Shown here: piece by piece, positions 1-5,070 of the stretch
Position numbering within the stretch: the first letter of the stretch is position 1
How the letters are laid out: each line of letters opens with the position of its first letter
Source: an uncultured Porphyromonadaceae bacterium
GTDB taxonomy: Bacteria > Bacteroidota > Bacteroidia > Bacteroidales > Muribaculaceae
Reading direction: 5' to 3'
Assembly (NCBI GenBank): GCA_947174735.1
Contig: CAMWKC010000119.1
Location: forward strand, 1-6,635
Length of the DNA: 6,635 nucleotides
Made by a program: the position numbers and the translations under genes
Notes under the pieces: model-generated
What the model saw: only the letters and a program-made list of their open reading frames with translations
Told to the model about the DNA's origin: nothing
Databases searched by the model: none

Positions 1-1
1 T

Positions 2-73
2 GGCATCGACGGTCTTGTCGGTTACGCCGGACTAGACGGAAAGGACGGACAAGACGGCAAAGACGGTGTTACT
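2..73 (+). repeat. collagen-like Gly-X-Y triplet run
   Basis: Read in the frame of the CotH gene, bases 2-73 encode eight consecutive Gly-X-Y triplets: GID GLV GYA GLD GKD GQD GKD GVT. The DNA shows the matching imperfect 9-nt periodicity (gga/ggc aar gac). The run continues off the left edge, so its full length is unknown. In Bacteroidetes surface proteins such GKDG-rich stretches often follow an N-terminal signal and coiled coil (DUF4988-like proteins) and act as an extended spacer. That upstream part cannot be seen here. Confidence 0.75.
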
Positions 74-1711
74 CCTGAAACCATTTCTGTAAGAGTGATT
101 GTAAACGATTTAGGCTATTATGCTTTCGAATTATATTCCACTCTTGATCCGGATAAGATTATTGATGTAATAAATACCTCTTATTCCGCCAATCCTGCAA
201 CAGTTATTTCATCAATAGTAAGAAACGATATCGATGATTTAATCACAATTTCCATGGCAGACGGCTCAACATTTGATTTTAAGATTGACCCGACCCTCAG
301 TAAACAGCATAATTGTGATATTATTTCTGCTAAATTATTATTAAAGGACAATCGTGAATATCTGCTCAAAGACATTACAGCAGATATTTTAGGAAATAAT
401 ATAAATATTTATATTCCATACATTTGCGATGTAAGCAATATGATATTAACTGTTGAGGTTTATAACAAAAAAGCTTATGTAGTGGAAAATATTGACGAGG
501 CTTTAGATCTGACTAAACGTCAGGAGATAACAGTCTCTCATCCTGATGGCTCTACCAAAAAGTATACCATCAATACACGAGTATTTACCGGGCTTCCCAT
601 TATGACGATTGAAACTGAAAACAGAGTCCTCCCACCGGATAAGCATACTTATGTTACCGGTACTATTGATATTTCCAAGACAAACGAATTTCCCACAGCT
701 TTTACCGCTTCAACAAATTTAAAAGGACGTGGAAATGCCACATGGGGCTATCCGAAGAAACCTTATCGAATCAAATTGGATAAAAAGGCCTCTATTTTTG
801 ACCTTCCGGCTGATAAAAGCTGGGTCTTGCTCGCAGGATATTGTGACAGGACTCTGCTTAGAGCCTCCGTACAATTCAAATACAGCGAGATACTTCAGCT
901 GGACTGGACACCTCATTGGCAGTATGTAGAACTGTTCCTGAACGGTCAGTATCAGGGCAACTATCTATTTACAGAACACATTAAGACTTCCGGTAACAGG
1001 GTGAAAATTGAAGATGACGGATATTTATTTGAGAAAGATGCCTACGCAGCACAAGAACCGGTATATTTTACCAGTGAGATGGGTTATTCTTTCTCATTTA
1101 AGACTCCTGACCCAGATGACGGAATTACACAGGAACAGATTGATTATGCTCAATCATACATTTCAAGACTGGAAGAAGCTCTTAATGCAGATGATGTACT
1201 GAGTCGTGATGCCGCTTTTCTCGATATAATTGATGTAGAAAGCTGGGCTAAATGGTATCTTGTCAACTTCCTTATGGCTAATCAGGATACAAATGATTAT
1301 TATGTCATCACGACTTCCGGTGCCAAACTAAAAAAGGGTCCGGTCTGGGATGCTGAATGGTCTGCCGGCATTGGCTGGGATAATGTCAAACCAATACCAT
1401 ACAATTATAATGGTACAAGATCCTACGCCTATTATCCTACGATGATGCAGAATCCATATTTTAAAGAAGAAGTCTACAGAATTTTCATGGAAAATAAAGA
1501 GGCTCTAAAGAACGGTATTATGGACTACATCAACGAGATGTATGACTATCTGTATCTTTCACAAAAGGATAATTTCGAAAAGTGGCCGATTATGAATTCT
1601 GTAGTTTCAGTAAATTATACCTCTAACGGCACATGGGAAAATGAAGTACAGTTCTTAAAAAGCTATTTGCTGAAAAGATTGGAATGGGCGGAATCTTTTT
1701 TAAGTAAATAA
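2..1711 (+). CDS. CotH-kinase-family surface protein with collagen-like and Ig-like N-terminal regions, 5' partial
   Basis: The frame is open from base 2 to the TAA at 1709-1711 (569 visible residues), so the N-terminus, probably with a lipoprotein signal, is outside the window. The GTG at base 95 is an internal Val codon, not a credible start. Domains in visible numbering: residues 1-24 are eight Gly-X-Y triplets ending GKD GQD GKD GVT; about 28-105 is a beta-rich segment with SMADGSTFDF; about 107-197 is an Ig-like domain with the HPDGSTKKYTI pattern of Bacteroidetes surface proteins; about 200-480 is the CotH domain. CotH hallmarks are KGRGNATW (241 on), KKPYRIKLDKK, SWVLLAGYCDRTLLR (Asp282), VELFLNGQYQGNYLFTEHIK (Lys328) and GPVWDAEW (Asp450, Glu452). 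In Bacillus spores CotH is an atypical protein kinase of coat proteins; the role in Bacteroidetes is not established. The usual GPVWDFD reads GPVWDAE here. The family call is firm; kinase activity is inferred. Confidence 0.9.
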   Translation, partial: GIDGLVGYAGLDGKDGQDGKDGVTPETISVRVIVNDLGYYAFELYSTLDPDKIIDVINTSYSANPATVISSIVRNDIDDLITISMADGSTFDFKIDPTLSKQHNCDIISAKLLLKDNREYLLKDITADILGNNINIYIPYICDVSNMILTVEVYNKKAYVVENIDEALDLTKRQEITVSHPDGSTKKYTINTRVFTGLPIMTIETENRVLPPDKHTYVTGTIDISKTNEFPTAFTASTNLKGRGNATWGYPKKPYRIKLDKKASIFDLPADKSWVLLAGYCDRTLLRASVQFKYSEILQLDWTPHWQYVELFLNGQYQGNYLFTEHIKTSGNRVKIEDDGYLFEKDAYAAQEPVYFTSEMGYSFSFKTPDPDDGITQEQIDYAQSYISRLEEALNADDVLSRDAAFLDIIDVESWAKWYLVNFLMANQDTNDYYVITTSGAKLKKGPVWDAEWSAGIGWDNVKPIPYNYNGTRSYAYYPTMMQNPYFKEEVYRIFMENKEALKNGIMDYINEMYDYLYLSQKDNFEKWPIMNSVVSVNYTSNGTWENEVQFLKSYLLKRLEWAESFLSK

Positions 1712-1726
1712 GCTGTCATTCAGCTT
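1710..1726 (+). terminator. small hairpin overlapping the CotH stop codon
   Basis: AAGCTG (1710-1715), loop TCATT, CAGCTT (1721-1726) form a 6-bp perfect stem overlapping the stop codon. A pyrimidine-rich stretch ending in TTCTTTT follows after a few bases. The stem is short and the T-tract interrupted, so this is at best a weak terminator. The larger hairpin 46 bases further on is the better candidate. Confidence 0.3.
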
Positions 1727-1771
1727 CCAATTCTTTTAAAGGTATTCAGTCGTCAACTAATATTAATATTT

Positions 1772-1818
1772 AATCCCCTGTTCTGACACTTTTGTGAAAG
1801 ATGTCAGAACAGGGGATT
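1772..1818. terminator. 17-bp perfect hairpin between convergent genes, probable bidirectional terminator
   Basis: The left arm AATCCCCTGTTCTGACA (1772-1788) pairs without mismatch with TGTCAGAACAGGGGATT (1802-1818). Skipping A1801, four further pairs (CTTT with AAAG) close a TGTG loop. It lies between the stop codons of two convergent genes (plus strand ending 1711, minus strand ending 1869), where a shared terminator is expected. Neither strand has a proper U-tract after the stem: plus continues CGTTAATTAG and minus AAATATTAAT. Termination is therefore inferred from position and stem strength. A repeat-derived palindrome or an RNA-stabilising element is also possible. Confidence 0.6.
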
Positions 1819-1868
1819 CGTTAATTAGCCTATGGAGAGATTAAAAAAATATTTAAATCTTTACATCT

Positions 1869-4658
1869 TTATTTTTCAGGAAGTGCTGTGGTGACTCGGT
1901 CTACCAGATAGGCAATTGAGCGATATGGCACTCCAGAATTTGTGGTAAGACCGATTTCGCATGTCCGTGAATTGGAAAAGCCTTCCTTCACTCCGGCCTG
2001 TTCAATCTGTTCGCGAAGATGCCGCAATGCCCATTCATTGAGTTCAGGATGCGTAAAACCCTTGTCACCTGCAAATCCGCAGCAGCCTACCTGCTCCGGT
2101 ACCAGCACTTTAGTGCTACATTTCTTAGCCAGTCCGATGATTTTATCTGTAAGACCCATCAGACGGGACGAACAGGTCACATGTACTGCCACAGGAGTAT
2201 CTACAGGCTGAAACTTAAGATGCGGAGCAAGGAAATCGGCTATAAATTCCGCCGGTTCATACAGTCGGAGACTCTTGATATGCTGGCGCATACGATGCAA
2301 GCAAGGGCTTTGGTCACATATCACAGGTAGAGTGCCTCCTTCCGAAGCCTCTATCAGAGCTTTCTCTAACTCAGCTGTCTTACCATCAGCAATATCCGGC
2401 ATACCTTTACTCTCCCAGATCATACCGCAGCACAGATTTTTCATTCCTTTTGGGAATATAACCTCATATCCGGCTTTTGCACAAAGTTCAACCATCATCT
2501 CTACAAGCGGCTTTAGTTCTTTTCCGTTTTTTGTAGCTTCAGGCGATATACCCATGGTACGGTTTATACACGATGGGAAATACACTACTTTCCTTTTACC
2601 ACTGTATAATTTTTTATCCTTATGCCTATATGATTTGGGTAATGAAGGTGTCCACAGAGGCATACCTGCCTTATGTAGCATCTTTCCTACTGAAGCAACG
2701 CCTTTATGACCTATAACTTTACGGGCTATATGAGCTGTATCAAGAGTAAGGCGCAAGACACTCTCAATTTCCGGTAGATGTTCGGCAGCCCATTTTCCGG
2801 TTTTATATCCTACCGAATCAGGCTGCATGTCGGCTTCTCTGAGTTTATGGGTCAGTTCACCGGTGTTGATACCCATAGGACATGAGGTGCTGCACAGACC
2901 GTCGGCAGCACATGTTTCCTCACCTAAATACTTATAATCTTTAACAAGCTCCTTTAGTCGTATCGGATTCTCACCGCTCTTACGCATATTTGCGATTTCA
3001 CGCTGGGCCACTATTCGCTGACGTGCAGAGAAGGTCAGACCGCAGCTCACACAGTTTACCTCACAAAAGCCACATTCTATGCATTTATCCACTATTTCGT
3101 CCATAAGCGGCAGAGGTTTGAAACCACGTATATAGCATTTGGGATCATCATTGAATATAACTCCCGGATTGAGCAGATTGTCGGGGTCAAAAGCATGTTT
3201 CAGCTTTTTCATTATTCCGAAAGCCTTAGTCCCCCATTCCTTTTCTACGAAAGGCGCCATATTACGTCCGGTGCCATGCTCGGCTTTAAGCGAACCGTCA
3301 TATTTATCTACCACAAGCTCTACTATTCTTTCAATCAGACGGCTATATTTATCTACGTCTGCCTGTGAATCAAAAGCCTGAGCTATCACAAAATGGTAAT
3401 TCCCTTCAAAGGCATGACCGTAGATACAAGCATCATCATAACCACATTCTTCTATAAGAGCCGCGAGTTCAACCGTAGCCTGCGGAAGATCATCGATGTA
3501 GAAAGCCACATCTTCTATCAGTGAAGTAGTGCCAGGGGGTCGTGTACCTCCTACAGCCGGGAACACACCCGAGCGCATCTTCCACAACGCGGCACTTTCT
3601 GTAGGATCGGATGTAAATTTCACCGGCTTGAATAAGTCATATTTCTTCAGTACGTTTTCTATCGCGGTGATACCTTTACTAAGCTCTTCCTGCGTGTCGG
3701 CACGAGTTTCGATAAGTAAAGCGGTAAGATTGTTGCTGGTAGTATCGTTGACAGATTCAAGAGACTTACGGTCAAGTAGTTCACAACTGTACACTTCCGG
3801 AACATTCTTCTTTAATTCCACTACAGCCTCACACGCAGTACGCATATTGGCGAAGTACACCATAGCCGAGGCTGTAAAAGGTAATAACGGAGTTGTAGCT
3901 ACAGTAACCTCGCTCATAAAACCCAGAGTACCTTCTGAACCTACCATCAGGTGAGCCAGTATTTCCATCGGGTCGTCATAAGCCACGAAAGGACGAAGAT
4001 TCAGACCCATAACATTCTTGATAGAATATTTCTTGTTTATACGGGCACACAAGTCCTTATCTGCGCGTATCTCATCGCGTATCTCCGCTATGCTATGTAG
4101 CAGTTCACGCTCACGTGCGGAGCCTGAAGGATGTGCTGTGTCAATCACTGTACCGTCGGCAAGCACTATCCGCATTGATTTCAGTATCTTGTCGGAATTA
4201 GCGTGTGTGCCGCAGTTCATACCGGAAGCATTGTTTATCACTATACCTCCTACCATAGCCGATGCTTTCGACGCCGGGTCCGGTGAAAAAATTTTTCCGT
4301 AACGGTGCAGAATCCGGTTGACTCGCTCACCTGTGATACCCGGTTGTAGAGTAATAGTAGCGGCATCGTTTGATAACTTAAAGTTCTCCCAACCTGTCGA
4401 GGCTACAATCAATACTGAATCGGTCACTGTCTGTCCTGAAAGACTTGTTCCGGCGGCACGGAAAGTAACAGGTATTTTTTGTGCTGAAGCAGCCTTAAGT
4501 ACATGTTGAATTTCCTTCTCGTTATTTACCCGTACCACTACTTTAGGTATTCTACGGTAGAAACCAGCGTCCGTACCCCATACCAGACGACGCAGCTCGT
4601 CAGTATAAATCCTTTCAGGAGGGATTATACTTCTTATATCATTTATAAATTTTTCCAT
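1869..4658 (-). CDS. FAD/Fe-S 2-hydroxyacid dehydrogenase, Dld-II (D-lactate dehydrogenase)-like
   Basis: About 929 aa, likely cytosolic and membrane-associated. It is predicted to oxidise D-lactate or a related D-2-hydroxyacid and pass electrons through FAD and Fe-S centres to quinone or another acceptor. Domains (from ATG 4658): FAD_binding_4 about 25-255 with RAAGTSLSGQ (67-76), GGIVINNASG (137-146) and VGSEGTLG (239-246); FAD-oxidase C about 260-505 with GHAFEGNYH (His415, His422) and KAEHGTGRN (Glu460), matching the metal-binding HxxxxxxH...E set of D-lactate/D-2-hydroxyglutarate dehydrogenases; ferredoxin-like Fe-S region with CIECGFCEVNCVSC (526-539) and CAADGLCSTSCP (583-594); two CCG (heterodisulfide-reductase-type) domains with CCG at 743-745 and 859-861. 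One chain fuses what GlcD- and GlcF-like subunits do separately. Length matches Dld-II (about 930 aa) better than YdiJ (about 1018 aa). No lactate permease or LutABC genes are visible. A TTG 27 bases upstream would give 938 aa, but the ATG has a GAAGGG 5 nt before it and suits the family N-terminus (start of an IPPERIYTD segment). Architecture is certain; D-lactate specificity is inferred and D-2-hydroxyglutarate or glycolate remain possible. Confidence 0.93.
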   Translation of the reverse strand: MEKFINDIRSIIPPERIYTDELRRLVWGTDAGFYRRIPKVVVRVNNEKEIQHVLKAASAQKIPVTFRAAGTSLSGQTVTDSVLIVASTGWENFKLSNDAATITLQPGITGERVNRILHRYGKIFSPDPASKASAMVGGIVINNASGMNCGTHANSDKILKSMRIVLADGTVIDTAHPSGSARERELLHSIAEIRDEIRADKDLCARINKKYSIKNVMGLNLRPFVAYDDPMEILAHLMVGSEGTLGFMSEVTVATTPLLPFTASAMVYFANMRTACEAVVELKKNVPEVYSCELLDRKSLESVNDTTSNNLTALLIETRADTQEELSKGITAIENVLKKYDLFKPVKFTSDPTESAALWKMRSGVFPAVGGTRPPGTTSLIEDVAFYIDDLPQATVELAALIEECGYDDACIYGHAFEGNYHFVIAQAFDSQADVDKYSRLIERIVELVVDKYDGSLKAEHGTGRNMAPFVEKEWGTKAFGIMKKLKHAFDPDNLLNPGVIFNDDPKCYIRGFKPLPLMDEIVDKCIECGFCEVNCVSCGLTFSARQRIVAQREIANMRKSGENPIRLKELVKDYKYLGEETCAADGLCSTSCPMGINTGELTHKLREADMQPDSVGYKTGKWAAEHLPEIESVLRLTLDTAHIARKVIGHKGVASVGKMLHKAGMPLWTPSLPKSYRHKDKKLYSGKRKVVYFPSCINRTMGISPEATKNGKELKPLVEMMVELCAKAGYEVIFPKGMKNLCCGMIWESKGMPDIADGKTAELEKALIEASEGGTLPVICDQSPCLHRMRQHIKSLRLYEPAEFIADFLAPHLKFQPVDTPVAVHVTCSSRLMGLTDKIIGLAKKCSTKVLVPEQVGCCGFAGDKGFTHPELNEWALRHLREQIEQAGVKEGFSNSRTCEIGLTTNSGVPYRSIAYLVDRVTTALPEK

Positions 4659-4663
4659 ACTTG

Positions 4664-4669
4664 CCCTTC
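4664..4669 (-). promoter_or_regulatory. Shine-Dalgarno-like GAAGGG that supports the ATG start of the dehydrogenase
   Basis: On the minus strand GAAGGG lies 5 nt upstream of the ATG at 4658. Bacteroidales genes often lack a Shine-Dalgarno, so this is only supporting evidence. It would lie inside the coding region if the in-frame TTG at 4685 were the start, which makes the ATG the better choice. Confidence 0.45.
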
Positions 4670-4786
4670 TATCGTCACTTGACAAAATATCATTAAGAAG
4701 TCGTCTTTGCGCATCAGCCGGTAAGTAATACAGAACGGACTATTCACAAAAATGACAATTCTATCTTCTTAATTACTACAATAGTA

Positions 4787-4794
4787 CAAAAGTA
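4787..4794 (-). promoter_or_regulatory. Bacteroidetes-type -7 box for the dehydrogenase
   Basis: On the minus strand the sequence reads TACTTTTG, an exact match to the Bacteroidetes -7 consensus TAnnTTTG. It faces the dehydrogenase and would give a leader of roughly 120 nt before ATG 4658. No TTTG -33 element is seen at the usual distance (about 4812-4818 on the plus strand reads TATTATA), so the promoter may be weak or activator-dependent. Confidence 0.5.
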
Positions 4795-4843
4795 GATAAA
4801 TTTAGTGAGAGTATTATACCGAAAGACAAAATTTTCTTCTTAA

Positions 4844-4875
4844 ATTGGTATTATAACACATTTATACTAACTTTG
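4844..4875 (+). promoter_or_regulatory. upstream promoter P1 for the TPR-AraC regulator gene
   Basis: ATTG (4844-4847) is a 3-of-4 match to the -33 element TTTG. It is followed 20 nt later by TAACTTTG (4868-4875), an exact TAnnTTTG -7 box. This is the best-spaced promoter in the region. Transcription would start near 4882, giving a leader of about 190 nt before ATG 5071. Confidence 0.55.
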
Positions 4876-4924
4876 CAATTAATGTCTGATGAAGTACAGT
4901 TTCATTAAAACAGAAGCTTTTAAC

Positions 4925-4956
4925 TTTAACAGACCAAAAAAAATTCATTATCTTTG
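4925..4956 (+). promoter_or_regulatory. downstream promoter P2 for the TPR-AraC regulator gene
   Basis: TATCTTTG (4949-4956) is a second exact TAnnTTTG -7 box facing the regulator. TTTA at 4925-4928 stands 20 nt upstream as an imperfect -33 element. Transcription would start near 4963 with a leader of about 108 nt. Two tandem promoters for one regulator gene are plausible, but either could be a chance match in AT-rich DNA. Confidence 0.5.
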
Positions 4957-5070
4957 TGGAAAATTCTGATATAGAAGCAAACTAATCAATATAATGCTTG
5001 AAATAATAGTTTGTTAAGTCAGATATGTATCTAAGCGATACTTTTAGCTAAATTATTAAAAAAAACTGTC

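Larger units (their letters stand above)
4659..5070. other. divergent intergenic region, 412 bp, no gene
   Basis: This AT-rich stretch separates the minus-strand dehydrogenase from the plus-strand regulator. It holds one -7 box facing left and two facing right, two copies of GTATTATA between them, and leaders of about 100-190 nt for each gene. The only reading frames that start and stop inside it are tiny (for example an 8-codon frame at 4882-4908). I see no tRNA, convincing riboswitch fold or strong hairpin. The plus-strand region 5041-5070 is an A-rich leader without a Shine-Dalgarno. Confidence 0.7.

Noticed and set aside
719..929. Short open frames on both strands overlapping the CotH domain
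   Set aside because: They overlap the best-conserved CotH motifs in other frames and have no support of their own.
2275..2709. 144-codon plus-strand open frame inside the dehydrogenase gene
   Set aside because: It lies wholly antisense to a gene with strong domain evidence, has no recognisable domain and shows the composition expected of a reverse-frame shadow. The other antisense frames at 1942-2330, 3139-3381, 3529-3954, 4018-4302 and 4318-4509 are rejected for the same reason.
1869..4658. YdiJ-type D-2-hydroxyglutarate dehydrogenase as the primary call
   Set aside because: The domain set is shared, but the length of about 929 aa and the CAADGLC second Fe-S motif fit Dld-II-type enzymes better. 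It is kept as an alternative substrate rather than the name.
4882..4908. 8-codon frame MSDEVQFH just after promoter P1
   Set aside because: It could be read as a leader peptide, but it has no run of regulatory codons, no ribosome-binding signal and no attenuator hairpin after it. A frame this short is expected by chance.
4905..4923. TTAAAA/TTTTAA inverted repeat around an AAGCTT site
   Set aside because: The stem is 6 bp of only A and T, too weak and too likely by chance in this AT-rich region to call an operator or terminator.
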